Shown here: positions 35,089 to 44,783 of the stretch, in pieces
Layout of the letters: the number at the start of each line of letters is the position of its first letter
Position numbering within the stretch: the stretch's first letter is position 1
Assembly: GCA_963807235.1 (NCBI GenBank)
Contig: CAWEBF010000016.1
Span: 124,001-188,000, forward strand
Length of the DNA: 64,000 bases
Source: CAWEBF01 sp963807235
Lineage (GTDB): Bacteria; Acidobacteriota; Vicinamibacteria; Vicinamibacterales; UBA2999
Reading direction: 5' to 3'
The notes under the pieces: model-generated
The model's database searches: none
The model's input: the letters and a program-made list of their open reading frames with translations, nothing else
Told to the model about the DNA's origin: nothing
Made by a program: the position numbers and the translations under genes

Positions 35089-36111
35089 ATGCGAAACATG
35101 TGGCTCAGCGTGATGCTCGTCCTGGCGGCCTGGTCGGTGGCCGAAGCCCAGCCGCGGGCGATATACCAACAGACCCAGTACCAGGGACAGGAGATCGGGC
35201 GTCTGACCGGCGACGTCTACTACGCGCGGATGGACGACTATCTGTCGGTCTTCATGGTGACGCCCGACGGCATCGTGCTGGTCGAGCCCATCTCGAGCGA
35301 GTTCGCGACCTGGCTGAAAGCCGAGTTGGCCACGCGCTTCAAGGTGCCCGTGAAGTACGTCATCTACAGCCACCATCACTGGGATCACGCCTCGGGTGCC
35401 TCGGTGTGGGCCGACACGGCCCGTATCGTCGGACACGAGGCGATGATGAAGCGGCTGGCCATGCCGCCGGACGGCACGCCGCTGCCCCAGAACGCCCGCG
35501 CCCAGGACACCAATGGCAACGGCCAGCTCGAAGCCGCCGAAGCGCAAGGCAACATCAAGGCGCAGTTCGCGCTGTACGATGCCAACCGCGACAACGTGCT
35601 CAGCGGCCCTGAGGTGACGCGCGGGCCGCTGGCATTCGTGCGCCCGCCCGATCTGACCTACACCGGGCCGATCACCATTACGCTCGGCGGCAAGCGCGTG
35701 GAGGTGCTGCCGAGACCGATCGCGCACGCCGACGACAACACCATCGTCCGGTTCGTAGACGGCAGCAACGTGCTGTTCGCGTCGGACTGGATCACCAGCG
35801 GCCGGATTCCCTTCGGCGGCGACGTCGCGACGAAAGACGAGCTGGCGATCGTCAAGGGTGTCGAATCGCTGGAATTCGACCACTTCGTCTGCAGCCACGG
35901 CCGGTTGGGCAAGAAGGCGGATGTCGTCGCCAACATCAAGTACCGCGAGGAGCTGCGCGACGCCGTGGCCAAGGCCGTTGCGGCGGGGCAGACGCTGGAG
36001 CAGGCGCAGGCCAGCGTGACGATGGATGCGTACAAGAGCTGGGAGTTCTATCAGCAGCAGCGTCCCGCGAACGTGGCCGGCACGTTTCGCGCGCTGCAGG
36101 CGGGTCGATGA
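35089..36111 (+). CDS. Exported MBL-fold metallo-hydrolase with EF-hand-like insert
   Basis: 340 residues with a signal peptide ending near VAEAQP. The metallo-beta-lactamase core is intact: YVIYSHHHWDHASGA (H-x-H-x-D-H), VGHEAM, PRPIAHADDNTIVRFVDGSNVLFASDW and FVCSHGRLG. Between them, residues ~140-185 contain two consecutive calcium-loop-like sequences, DTNGNGQLEAAE and DANRDNVLSGPE, each matching the EF-hand pattern D-x-(N/D)-x-(N/D)-G-x-(L/I)-x-x-x-E closely. This insertion is not part of the usual MBL fold and could bind Ca2+ or sense it. The substrate is unknown. RBS is weak (GCATCTCCCC upstream). Confidence 0.88.
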   Translation: MRNMWLSVMLVLAAWSVAEAQPRAIYQQTQYQGQEIGRLTGDVYYARMDDYLSVFMVTPDGIVLVEPISSEFATWLKAELATRFKVPVKYVIYSHHHWDHASGASVWADTARIVGHEAMMKRLAMPPDGTPLPQNARAQDTNGNGQLEAAEAQGNIKAQFALYDANRDNVLSGPEVTRGPLAFVRPPDLTYTGPITITLGGKRVEVLPRPIAHADDNTIVRFVDGSNVLFASDWITSGRIPFGGDVATKDELAIVKGVESLEFDHFVCSHGRLGKKADVVANIKYREELRDAVAKAVAAGQTLEQAQASVTMDAYKSWEFYQQQRPANVAGTFRALQAGR

Positions 36112-36468
36112 GCGTCACGTTTGCGGCGCAACTGTTCCTCAGGTTCGCGACCGTGATCGCGTAAGTCAGCCGCGATCCCTGGACGGTCCCCTCCGAGAAA
36201 AACCACGCCGGGTTGCATCGGTCAACTGGAAGGGCCTGCCAGCCACGCAGTGCCGATCCAGGCAGGAACGCCCGTTCGTCACTCTGCGCTCTTGATGTCA
36301 GCGAGTCGACCTGGGATGGCGTCCGTTTTGCTGAACTCGAGAGGCACGGCGGAAAAATTGGGCGCGCCTGACTGAAAGCTGACAGAAGTCCCGCCGAACG
36401 TGGACTCTCTGTTCACAGAAGTCCTCAGGTATGTGGACTCTGCGATCGACTGCAGGAGAACTTACAGA
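36112..36468. other. Intergenic region before the subtilase gene
   Basis: 357 bp with no gene. The right part holds a 33-bp direct repeat (see 36382-36447) that probably forms the subtilase control region. Confidence 0.5.
36382..36447. promoter_or_regulatory. 33-bp imperfect direct repeat upstream of the subtilase
   Basis: ACAGAAGTCC occurs at 36382 and 36415, and GTGGACTCT at 36400 and 36433, both spaced 33 bp (about three helical turns). The second copy ends ~20 bp before the start codon. Candidate activator or repressor site. Confidence 0.5.
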
Positions 36469-37764
36469 ATGGAAATCGCAAGCCTCGGTCCTGTCGTTAC
36501 CCGTTCCTGGTGGCGTCTCGCCGTAGCGGTTTTCCTGGTGACGCAGGGGACGGCTGGTGTCGGACTGGCGCAGGGATTCGAGAATTACATCGTGCGGTTC
36601 CGTGATGGCACCAGTGCCGCGGCCGGGGCTGCGGTGGTGCGTCAGGCCGGCGCCGGGCTCGGCGCGACCTTCGGCCGCGTCAATGCCGCGGCAGTCAGAG
36701 TGCCGAATACGAATGCCCTGACCGCCCTGCTGAACAATCCGTCCGTGCTTGCCGTTATTCCGAATCGACCGGTCTCCGCATACCAGAACGGAAAAGGCAA
36801 GCCGGGAGGGGGCGGAGGTGGAACGACGCAGGTCGTTCCCGCTGGTGTCGCTCGAGTCGGCCATCCGACCGGCGATTCGAATGGCAGCGGCGTCGGTATA
36901 GCGGTCCTCGATACGGGTGTCGATCTTGAACATCCTGACCTCGCAGGTACGATCGACGCATCCAACGCGTTTGGCGCGCAGTCCTGCCAGGACGACGAGG
37001 GCCACGGAACACATGTCGCGGGCATCATCGCGGCACGGGACAATGCGACCGATGTCATCGGTGTAGCGCCGCAGGCGACAATCTATTGCGTCAAGGTACT
37101 CGATGGCGCTGGAAGCGGTTCAGACGCGACCGTCATGTCTGGGCTCGAATGGGTGCTGAACAATCACGCGTCGTTCGTCCCGGCGATCAAGGTCGTGAAC
37201 ATGAGCCTGGGTCGAGCTGGTTCAGTCGATGACAATCCGGCGATGCACGATCTGATTGTGGCGCTCGAAGACGCCGGTATCATGCTCGTGGTGGCTGCGG
37301 GCAACGATGCGGCCGTGGAGGTGAGTAGCCAGATTCCAGCTGCCTATCCTGAGGTCATTGCCGTTGCAAGTACCACTGCGTTGGCGGGCACGAACCAGTG
37401 TCGCTTCCTTAGTGCACCTGTCGCGGCCGATACCGCGTCTTACTTCACGACCGACGGGACCGGTGTGATGGTTTCCGCGCCAGGCGAGGAGCGGGAGAAC
37501 GTCAGTAGGGGCTGCTTCATCAGTTCCGTCGGCATCCTGTCCACCCGCCTCGGAGGAGGCACGACGAGGATGTCCGGAACCAGTATGGCGTCACCGCATG
37601 TAGCCGGAGTTGTCGCCCGCTATTACCAGGCTGGGTTTCAGGCCAGCGACATCCGTCAGTTCCTCCAGATCGACGCTGATCGCATTGGAGTCGGCCCGCT
37701 TGATTCGCCAGGCACTCAGTACACGTTCGACGGGGAGCGTGAGGGGATCGTCCAGGCGCCGTAG
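36469..37764 (+). CDS. Subtilisin-like serine peptidase (S8), exported
   Basis: 431 residues from ATG 36469 (AGGAGAA about 8 bases upstream). A signal sequence (WWRLAVAVFLVTQGTAGVGLA) is followed by an inhibitor-I9-like propeptide (NYIVRFRDGTSAAAG ... VLAVIPNRPV). A Gly-rich linker leads to the catalytic domain with Asp in IAVLDTGVD, His in GHGTHVAGI and Ser in GTSMASPHVAG; the oxyanion Asn region is VVAAGNDA. Four Cys could form disulfides. It is a standard extracellular protease made as a zymogen. Control probably acts through the 33-bp repeats upstream. Confidence 0.92.
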   Translation: MEIASLGPVVTRSWWRLAVAVFLVTQGTAGVGLAQGFENYIVRFRDGTSAAAGAAVVRQAGAGLGATFGRVNAAAVRVPNTNALTALLNNPSVLAVIPNRPVSAYQNGKGKPGGGGGGTTQVVPAGVARVGHPTGDSNGSGVGIAVLDTGVDLEHPDLAGTIDASNAFGAQSCQDDEGHGTHVAGIIAARDNATDVIGVAPQATIYCVKVLDGAGSGSDATVMSGLEWVLNNHASFVPAIKVVNMSLGRAGSVDDNPAMHDLIVALEDAGIMLVVAAGNDAAVEVSSQIPAAYPEVIAVASTTALAGTNQCRFLSAPVAADTASYFTTDGTGVMVSAPGEERENVSRGCFISSVGILSTRLGGGTTRMSGTSMASPHVAGVVARYYQAGFQASDIRQFLQIDADRIGVGPLDSPGTQYTFDGEREGIVQAP

Positions 37765-37847
37765 AGACGACGCGGACTGGGAACCCCCACGGCATTGATC
37801 CCGCGCCGCCTTTGACGGCACCGCTGCCCGGACATTACATTGGCAGC

Positions 37848-39900
37848 ATGAAACGTCTCGGGGGACTTGTGGTCGCAGGGGCGCTTGCCGCCGGCATCGG
37901 CGTGTTGGCGCAGCAGAACGGACGGCCGCAGGGCACCGTGCCCGATGGCGACTGGCGCACCATCAATCGCAACCCCGCGGCAGATCGCTACTCGCCGCTG
38001 AGGCAGATCACCACTGCCAACGTCGCCTCGCTCAGGGAAGCGTGGACGTTTCGCATGGGTGGTGGAGCGACATCGGTCCCGCTCGTCGCCAACGGCGTGA
38101 TGTACGTCTCGAGCGGCGCGCGCGTGGTGGCGCTCGACGCCGATACCGGCAAGGAGATCTGGGCTCACACGGTGCAGCCAGCTGTGGCTCCCGCTCCGGC
38201 TGCGCCGCCCTCGGATGCGCAGGGAGCCGCCGCGCCGGGCGGCGGTGGCCGCGGCCGCGGCGGGCCACCGCCGGGACCAACGGCCTCGGCCCGCGGCGTC
38301 GGCTACTGGCCCGGCGACGGCACGCTGCCGGCGCGCATCCTGTTCATGAGCGGCAACCGGTTGATCGCCGTGGATGCCGCGACGGGTGTGCTGGCCGACG
38401 GGTTCGGCACGATGGGCGCCGTGACCGTGGGCGTGCCGTACGGCGGCACGCCGACCATCTATCGCAACGTCGCCATCATCGGCGCGGCGGTGGGGGAGAC
38501 GCCGCAAGGCCCTCCCGGCAACCCGCGCGCGTTCGACGTGATCACCGGAAAGAAGCTGTGGGAGTTCTGGACCGTGCCCCGGCCCGGCGAGAAGTTCAAC
38601 GACACCTGGGGCGACGGCTGGAAGGACCGCTCGGGCACGAACATGTGGGGGTTTGCCGCACCGGTAGACGTAGAGCGCGGCATCGTCTACCTGCCGATCG
38701 CCGGACCGGCGACCAACTACTACGGCGGCGATCGGCCAGGCAACAACGCCTTCGCGAACTCGATCGTCGCCGTTGATGCGCAGACCGGCAAGTACCTCTG
38801 GCACTTTCAGACCGTGCACCACGACATCTGGGACATCGACATGCCGTCGGCCGGCGCGCTCTTCGACTTCGTGCAGGGCGGACGCCGCACGCCGGCCATC
38901 GCCCACGTGGGGAAATCGAGCTACGTCTTCGTGCTCGATCGCGTGACCGGCAGGCCGCTGATCCCCGTCGAGGAGCGGCCCGTGCCCAAGGGCGACGTGC
39001 CGACGGAGTGGTACTCGCCCACGCAGCCGTTTCCCGTTCGCCCTGGTCCACTGAGCCGCGTCAGCTTCAACAAGGACACCGACCTCGTCAGGCCCGAGGA
39101 CACCAGCCCCGAGCACGTCGCGGCGTGCACGGCGATGATGGAAAGAGCCGGCGGCTACTACAACGCGGGGGCGTTCACGCCGTTCCTGTTCAAGGAAACC
39201 GGCGCGCCGCCCAAGTCCACGATTCAGTTTCCTGGCGGCACCGGCGGCGTGAACTGGGGCGGGATGGCGCTCGATCCGACAACCGGCGTGTTCTTCGTGA
39301 ACGCGCAGAACACGTCGCTCGTCGGGTGGACCGAACGGAAACCGCCTGGCGTCACCTACAGCTTCGAGGCGCCGAACTCGAACCACGCGTTCGACCGGGC
39401 GAGCGTCAACGGCGTCGGACCGTTCTTCACGTTCTCGGCACCCCTCAGCGGCAAGTACAACGAAGGGCGCACGCAGGTGGTCAACGGGCAAACGGTGACC
39501 GGCCCGCCAACGCCCATCGGGCCGTCGCTGCCGTGCCAGCGTCCGCCGTGGTCGAAGCTCATCGCGGTGAACGCCAACACGGGGCAGATCGTGTGGGAGT
39601 CAGCCGTTGGGCCTCAACGAAAACCTGCCGGCAGGCAAGCAGCTGGTCGGGAACAGCGGCAGCGCCGGGCCGTCGGTGACCGCCGGGGGCCTGGTCTTTG
39701 TCGGGGCCACCAACGACGGGCGTTTCCGCGCGTTCGACGCGAAGACCGGCAAGGAGGCGTGGGTCGTGAAGCTGCCGCCCAACGCCACCGGCACCTCACC
39801 GAACGCGAACGCCAACCCGATGAGTTACCTGGGGAAGAGCGGGAAGCAGCACGTGGCCGTGGTAGCAGGGACGACGCTCGTGGCGTACGCGCTGCCATAA
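37848..39900 (+). CDS. PQQ-binding propeller dehydrogenase, one frameshift near the end
   Basis: About 683 residues once corrected. ATG 37848 starts a signal peptide (KRLGGLVVAGALAAGIGVLA). Repeats VVALDADTGKEIW, IAVDAATGVLADGFG, IVAVDAQTGKYLWHFQTVHHDIWDIDMP and FVLDRVTGRPLIPVEERPVP match quinoprotein dehydrogenases and the paralogue at 511. At 39600-39603 an extra base moves the C-terminus to another frame (LGLNENLPAGKQLVGNSG ... VAVVAGTTLVAYALP, stop 39898-39900). A Gly/Arg/Pro loop (~residues 130-150) sits where the other copy has its poly-Gly. No heme motif and no Cys-Cys pair. Probably periplasmic; the substrate is unknown. Confidence 0.82.
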
Positions 39901-39917
39901 GGGCCACCTTCCTCCCC

Positions 39918-39967
39918 TTGACAATCTAGGGGTCGGATCGGTACTCTCCTGTAGCTAATCTAGGGGA
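39918..39967 (+). promoter_or_regulatory. Promoter and repeated site before padR
   Basis: TTGACA (39918-39923) with TACTCT about 18 bp later resembles a sigma70 promoter. AATCTAGGGG occurs at 39923-39932, overlapping the -35, and at 39958-39967 beside the RBS, 35 bp apart; likely PadR-binding half sites for autoregulation. Confidence 0.55.
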
Positions 39968-39972
39968 GAACG

Positions 39973-40302
39973 ATGAGCGACCAGACCGACCTGCTGCAGG
40001 GCACGCTCGACCTGCTGATCATGCGCACGATCGCCCTGGAGCCGACCCACGGCTGGGCGATTGCGCAGCGCATTCAACAGGTGTCCACCGAATTGCTGCG
40101 CGTCCAGCAGGGCTCGCTCTATCCCGCCTTGTACCGTCTCGAGCAGCAGGGGTGGATCCAGTCCGAGTGGGGCGCGTCGGAGAACAATCGCCGCGCAAAG
40201 TTCTACTCGCTGACGCGGGCGGGCCGGAAGCAGCTCGACACCGAAACCGACAAGTGGCGCCGGCTATCGGCCGGCGTCAACCTGGTCCTGGAAGGCAGCT
40301 AG
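39973..40302 (+). CDS. PadR family transcriptional regulator
   Basis: 109 residues: LLQGTLDLLIMRTIALEPTHGWAIAQRIQQVS is the PadR recognition fold, and LLRVQQGSLYPALYRLEQQGWIQSEWG with KFYSLTRAGRKQL forms the wing. Regulators of this type are found upstream of ADOP-type ABC permeases throughout Acidobacteriota, as here (the permease starts 4 bp downstream). GGGGAGAACG before ATG 39973 is the RBS and overlaps the second AATCTAGGGG site. A ligand is unknown. Confidence 0.93.
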   Translation: MSDQTDLLQGTLDLLIMRTIALEPTHGWAIAQRIQQVSTELLRVQQGSLYPALYRLEQQGWIQSEWGASENNRRAKFYSLTRAGRKQLDTETDKWRRLSAGVNLVLEGS

Positions 40303-40306
40303 CACC

Positions 40307-43006
40307 GTGAGGCGATTGCGTGCGCTCCTGATGCGGCTTCGTGCGCTCGTGCTCCGCGAGCGCAGCGAGCGGTCGATGGACGACGAGCTGCGGCTCCACG
40401 TCGAGCTCGAAACCGAACGCCTGCAGGCCCGTGGCTTGTCCGCGCAGGTGGCCCGCCGGCAGGCCCTGCGAGACTTCGGCGGGATCGAGCAGATCAAAGA
40501 GATCTCCCGCGATGTACGCGGGACGACCAGTGTTGATGCGGTGCTGCGCGACGTGCGGCAGGGTGCGCGCCGACTGATGCGCGACTGGCGGTTCACGGCG
40601 GCCGCGGTGCTGATCCTGGGCCTCGGCGTCGGTGCCACGACGGCGATCTTCAGCCTGGTGAACGCCGTCCTGTTCAGCCCGACGGCTGTCGCCGAGCCGG
40701 AGCGGCTGGTGGAGATCTATCAGAATGCCCGAGAGAGCCGGGCGCCCACGGCGAACTCGTATCCGGCGTATCTGGACATGGCGGCGTTCACCGACGTCTT
40801 TGCCAGTGCGACAGCAGTGACGCCCCCCGACGGCATCACGTTCCGGGATGGCTCGGCGGGCCTGCGGCGGGCCGTCATCGAGTACACCACGTCGACTTAC
40901 CCGGCCACGCTGGGCCTCCGGCCCTCGCTTGGACGCTGGTTCGAGGCGTCGGAGGAGGTGAGCGGCGCGCCGATCGTGGCCGTGGTGGGCCATGCGGCCT
41001 GGCTGCAGAAGTTCGGCGCCGACGCGTCGATCGTCGGCCGCAGCATTCGCCTGGATGGCGTGCCCGCCACGATCGTCGGCGTCGGCCCCGTCGGGCACAA
41101 CGGCACGCTGCCCGTCGGCGTGTTCACCGATTTCTGGGTGCCGACGTCGTCGATCGTGCCGCTGGGCCGCCCGGCGCGCATGCTCGAACGCGCCACCTAC
41201 GAGGGGGCCTTCTTCGTGAAGGCCCGGCTCCGGCCGGGTGTCACCGTGGCGCAGGCACAAGCCGCCATGGACACGCTGGGGAAGCGTCTGGCGGCGGAGT
41301 ATCCCAAGGAGGATCCGGGCAGCGGCATCACCGTGATGCCATCGACCGACGTGCGGATTCATCCGGGGCTCGACGGCATACTCGCGGCTCTGGCGGCGGT
41401 GCTGCTCGGCGCCGTGGGTCTGGTGCTGGCGATCGCTTGCAGCAATCTGGCCACGCTCCTGCTCGTCCGCGGCGCCGGCCGCGCCAAAGAAGTGTCCGTG
41501 AGGCTGGCCGTCGGCGCCTCTCGCGGCGAGCTGATCCGGCACCTCCTGACCGAAAGCCTGCTGCTGTCGGCGGCGGGCGGGGTGGTCGGGTGCGTGCTTG
41601 CGTGGTGGGCCGTCCGTGGGCTGGCGGGGATCAACCTGCCGGTTGGCGTGGCGGTGACCCTCGACGTTCGCGTGCTCGGCTTCGCGCTGGTCCTGTCGCT
41701 CGTGACGGGCGTGCTCTTCGGTTTGGCGCCGGCGCTCAAGTCCACGAAGGTGGATCTGCTATCGTCGCTGCGGGACGACGGCGAAGTTCGCTCACGAGAA
41801 CATCGCTGGCTGACGCTGAAGAACGGGTTGGTGGTGGTGCAGGTGGCCGTGTCGGTGCTGCTCCTGGCGGGCACCAGCGTGGCGCTGCAGATGATGAGCG
41901 CGGCCCGCGCCCAGCAGACGGGCTTTGCCGTGGACGGTGTGGCGATACTCGAGACCGACGCCAGGTATGCGGGCTATGACGCTGCCGCTGGGCGCACGTT
42001 CGTCGAGCGTTTGCGGCAGCGCGTCGAGGCGATTCCGGGCGTGCAGTCGGCGACGCTCGTCTCGGGCGACCCGATGTCACCGGTCGGGCTTCCACTCATC
42101 ATAGAGGGAGCGGGAACGGAGCCGGTTCAGGGGGGAAGCATCTGGGCGGCCCCAGGGTTTTTCGAGACGCTGCAGATTCCACTGCTGTACGGCCGGACCA
42201 TCGACACTCGGGATCGCGCGGAGACGCCGCGCGTGGCGGTCGTGAACCAAAGCTTCGCGCGCCGATACTTCGGGACGGCGAACGCGCTCGGGCGCCGCTT
42301 CAGGCCGGAGCTCGACACCGACTTGTGGTACGAGGTCGTCGGGGTGGTGGGAGACACGAAGACGAGCGATCTCGGCGGCGATCTCGTCGATCCCACGCCC
42401 TACCTCTTCTTCCAATCGTTCGCGCAGGCCAATCGGTCGCCTACGTCTGTGATGGCGCGCACGTCGCTCGGCGCGGCCGGCCTGGTCGGCGCCATGCAGC
42501 GGGAACTGCGGGCGTTGGACCTGGCGGTCCCCGTCGTCTCGGCGAAGACGATGGCGCAGTTTCTGGAGGAGTCGTTGATGCTGGGCCGGATCGCGGCCGG
42601 ATTCCTGGGCGCCCTCGGGGTGCTGGGCCTGAGCCTGGCCGGCATCGGACTCTACGCCGTGGTGGCATTCGCCGTGGCCCGGCGATCCCGGGAGATCGGC
42701 GTGCGCATGGCGCTCGGTGCGCGCAGCGGGCAGGTGGTCTGGTCGGTGGGCCGCGAGATGGCGGTGCTGGTCGGCGTCGGCACCGGCGTGGGCCTGGCGC
42801 TGTCGATCGTGGCGATTCTCGTTCTACGCGTGGTCTCGGTGCCGCCCTCGGGCGCCGCCAACATCACGCTCTATCGCCCTGATATCGATCCGGCGGCGCT
42901 CGCCTCGATCGCCCTGTTCATGGCGATGGTCGGAATGGCGGCAGCCTACGTCCCGGCGCGACGCGCAGCCCGGCTGGATCCGCTGCTGGCGCTGCGCCGC
43001 GACTGA
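40307..43006 (+). CDS. ADOP-type ABC transporter permease (MacB/FtsX-like)
   Basis: 899 residues from GTG 40307. The N-terminal ~85 residues (MDDELRLHVELETERLQARGLS...ALRDFGG) are the cytoplasmic helical domain specific to the Acidobacterial permease family. A transmembrane helix (FTAAAVLILGLGVGATTAIFSLV), a large periplasmic MacB-PCD domain, a three-helix FtsX unit (VLLGAVGLVLAIACSNLATLLLVRGAGR ... EVSVRLAVGASRGELIRHLL), a second periplasmic domain and a final FtsX unit (YAVVAFAVARRSREIGVRMALGA) follow. The ATPase is encoded elsewhere. It probably exports or mechanotransduces; the substrate is unknown. Confidence 0.92.
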   Translation: MRRLRALLMRLRALVLRERSERSMDDELRLHVELETERLQARGLSAQVARRQALRDFGGIEQIKEISRDVRGTTSVDAVLRDVRQGARRLMRDWRFTAAAVLILGLGVGATTAIFSLVNAVLFSPTAVAEPERLVEIYQNARESRAPTANSYPAYLDMAAFTDVFASATAVTPPDGITFRDGSAGLRRAVIEYTTSTYPATLGLRPSLGRWFEASEEVSGAPIVAVVGHAAWLQKFGADASIVGRSIRLDGVPATIVGVGPVGHNGTLPVGVFTDFWVPTSSIVPLGRPARMLERATYEGAFFVKARLRPGVTVAQAQAAMDTLGKRLAAEYPKEDPGSGITVMPSTDVRIHPGLDGILAALAAVLLGAVGLVLAIACSNLATLLLVRGAGRAKEVSVRLAVGASRGELIRHLLTESLLLSAAGGVVGCVLAWWAVRGLAGINLPVGVAVTLDVRVLGFALVLSLVTGVLFGLAPALKSTKVDLLSSLRDDGEVRSREHRWLTLKNGLVVVQVAVSVLLLAGTSVALQMMSAARAQQTGFAVDGVAILETDARYAGYDAAAGRTFVERLRQRVEAIPGVQSATLVSGDPMSPVGLPLIIEGAGTEPVQGGSIWAAPGFFETLQIPLLYGRTIDTRDRAETPRVAVVNQSFARRYFGTANALGRRFRPELDTDLWYEVVGVVGDTKTSDLGGDLVDPTPYLFFQSFAQANRSPTSVMARTSLGAAGLVGAMQRELRALDLAVPVVSAKTMAQFLEESLMLGRIAAGFLGALGVLGLSLAGIGLYAVVAFAVARRSREIGVRMALGARSGQVVWSVGREMAVLVGVGTGVGLALSIVAILVLRVVSVPPSGAANITLYRPDIDPAALASIALFMAMVGMAAAYVPARRAARLDPLLALRRD

Positions 43007-43035
43007 GGCGACGGTCTGGCCCGAGTGGACGGAGC

Positions 43036-44262
43036 TTATCGCTCTCTCGTCTCTTCGCCGGTGTTCGCCGCGCCGCCGCGCCCACCGCGGCCGCCCGCAG
43101 GCGCCGCCGGCGCATCGCCGCACCCGGCCACCGGCGCCGCGCCGACGCCGGCACCGCATTCCTGCACCGCTCGCCGCTGACGATTGATGCCCTTCGCGAG
43201 GTCCTCGGCCAGCCGGCGGTCCTCCAGGCGCTCCGCCGACAGCGACATCGAAATCGCGGTGTTGCCGGGGTGGCAGTCGTACGGCAGCAGCTTGCCGCCG
43301 TCGAGCGGCGTCAGCGGGAACGACACCGTGAACGGCGCCTGGTAGGTGAGCGGATCGTCCCACGTGGCCTGGTACTGCACGATGTCGTTGGCGACCCGGC
43401 GGAAGCGCTCGGTGATCTTCATCGCCTTGCTGTGACGCGTGCCGTTGCCGTTCACGCCGAAGGCCGTGAGATCGGTGAGGTTGGTCGTTTCGACCACGAG
43501 CTCGTCGCCCTCCCAGCGTGCGCGGGAGTCGCCGAGGTACTGGCCGATGCTCTGGTTGATGCGCGGACGGCCGTCCGTGTAGAAGATGCGGGTGTCGGGC
43601 AGCATCTCGTACGAGAGCGCGACGATTCCGGGCGCCTGCACAATCCGGTTGCCGTTCCCATAGATGACCCGCAGGATTGACCCGCCGATGCCGCGGGTGA
43701 TGCAGCGCTCGTAGAGCGAGAAGTCGAGCCACGAGTCGAGCGGGCCCTGGCCGTAGGTGCCCCGCGGCATGATCCGGTTCTGTACGTTGGGCCAGATAGC
43801 CGGCATACGGCCGTCGGCCGGGTCGACAAGGAGACGCGTCTGCGGAAACGCCCGGCGCGCGTAATCGAACCGGAACGAGCTTTCGGCTGACGTGTCGCGG
43901 CCGGTGGCGGCCTTTGCCACCTGCTCCTGCCGAGCCTTCATGGCCGCATCGTCCAAGTACAGCGGCGGAGGCCCGGCCTGCGTATTCTGCGGAGCACCGC
44001 CGCGGCCGCCGCGTCCGCCACCGCCGGCGATACCGACACCCTCCATGTCATCGCTCGACCACACGCCTTGCAGGTCGGGGTCACCCCAGGGCGTGCGCGG
44101 TGCCTGATAAGCGACCGGCTTTCCGCCGAAGGCGGTGATGGCTAGCGGTGGGGGTGTGCCGTACGGGCGCGGCAGCTGCTGTTGACCCGCAACTGGTCCC
44201 CCGCCGTACGTCGCCACTGCCACGAACACTCCCAAAACGCCGAGCCATCCGAGCTTCCGCAT
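43036..44262 (-). CDS. Secreted 'G-D-P-D-L-Q-G-V-W' family protein
   Basis: 408 residues from ATG 44262, chosen for AAGGAG 6-7 bases upstream and a signal peptide (RKLGWLGVLGVFVAVATYGGG). Motifs shared with the paralogues at 12510 and 51490: TPWGDPDLQGVWSSDDM, SRARWEGDELVVETTNLTD, KITERFRRVANDIVQYQATWDDP and LPYDCHPGNTAI. It adds Gly-rich loops (GGGGRGGRGG) and a C-terminal Ala/Gly/Arg tail (~residues 380-408) with CGDAPAAPAGGRGGRG. The function is unknown; the repeated occurrence next to quinoproteins and ABC permeases hints at a shared periplasmic role. Convergent with the ADOP gene, 29 bp apart. Confidence 0.75.
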   Translation of the reverse strand: MRKLGWLGVLGVFVAVATYGGGPVAGQQQLPRPYGTPPPLAITAFGGKPVAYQAPRTPWGDPDLQGVWSSDDMEGVGIAGGGGRGGRGGAPQNTQAGPPPLYLDDAAMKARQEQVAKAATGRDTSAESSFRFDYARRAFPQTRLLVDPADGRMPAIWPNVQNRIMPRGTYGQGPLDSWLDFSLYERCITRGIGGSILRVIYGNGNRIVQAPGIVALSYEMLPDTRIFYTDGRPRINQSIGQYLGDSRARWEGDELVVETTNLTDLTAFGVNGNGTRHSKAMKITERFRRVANDIVQYQATWDDPLTYQAPFTVSFPLTPLDGGKLLPYDCHPGNTAISMSLSAERLEDRRLAEDLAKGINRQRRAVQECGAGVGAAPVAGCGDAPAAPAGGRGGRGGAANTGEETRER

Positions 44263-44320
44263 CTTGACTCCTTCCCCCGTCGACAATTCTAAGCCACCCC
44301 AGGGCCTCCCATGGATGAGG

Positions 44321-44746
44321 CTACTTCTTTGCCTTTCCGAACACCTCGACGATCGTCGCGGTGACCGTTCCGGTGTTGGTGAAGGTGTGCATCGCGCCGC
44401 CCTTGAGCGAGACCACCTGGCCCTGCGTCACGTCCTGGGGCATCTCCCCTTCGATCGTCAGCTTCAACTGACCCGTGACCAGTGTGAACACGTGATACGT
44501 CGCGTCCGCATGCTGGTGCATGCGCCGGGTGGCGCCGGGCTCGGCGTAATCGCGCAGCACGCGGAAGTCCGGGGCGTCCACGACGACCATCGTCGAAATG
44601 CCCGGATCGCCGGCGACCGGCCGCGCCTTTTCCACGCCGCCCACGGCTTGGGCGGAGAGTGAGTGCGTCCCCGCGAGCGTGACGAGCACGGCGAGCGATG
44701 CAGTGCCGGCCTTCAGTTTGTGAATTGTGAATTGTGAATTGTGCAT
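44321..44746 (-). CDS. Exported cupin-domain protein
   Basis: 141 residues. The apparent ATG at 44746 and the first codons (HNSQFTIHK) are made of a heptad array, so the functional start may be at a later codon; the hydrophobic stretch TASLAVLVTLAGTHSLSA is the likely signal peptide. The cupin motif is PGATRRMHQHADATYHVFTLVTGQLKLTIEG followed by SLKGGAMHTFTNTGTVTATIVEVF. His residues in M-H-Q-H-A-D and in A-M-H-T-F could bind metal. It resembles the small cupin at 5710 only by fold. Confidence 0.78.
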   Translation of the reverse strand: MHNSQFTIHKLKAGTASLAVLVTLAGTHSLSAQAVGGVEKARPVAGDPGISTMVVVDAPDFRVLRDYAEPGATRRMHQHADATYHVFTLVTGQLKLTIEGEMPQDVTQGQVVSLKGGAMHTFTNTGTVTATIVEVFGKAKK

Positions 44747-44748
44747 TG
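44717..44748. repeat. Heptad tandem array, unit ATTGTGA, over a start codon
   Basis: TTTGTGA, ATTGTGA, ATTGTGA, ATTGTGC and ATTG: period 7, covering the start codon of the minus-strand cupin gene. The same unit recurs at 63233 and inverted at 63173. Confidence 0.85.
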
Positions 44749-44760
44749 GGTGTCTCGAGA

Positions 44761-44777
44761 AATTAGGCCCGACCCCA
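44761..44777. repeat. Short dispersed repeat, copy 1
   Basis: AATTAGGCCCGACCCCA; identical 17 bp at 59580-59596. It lies 12 bp from a heptad array. Confidence 0.6.
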
Positions 44778-44783
44778 ATTACA

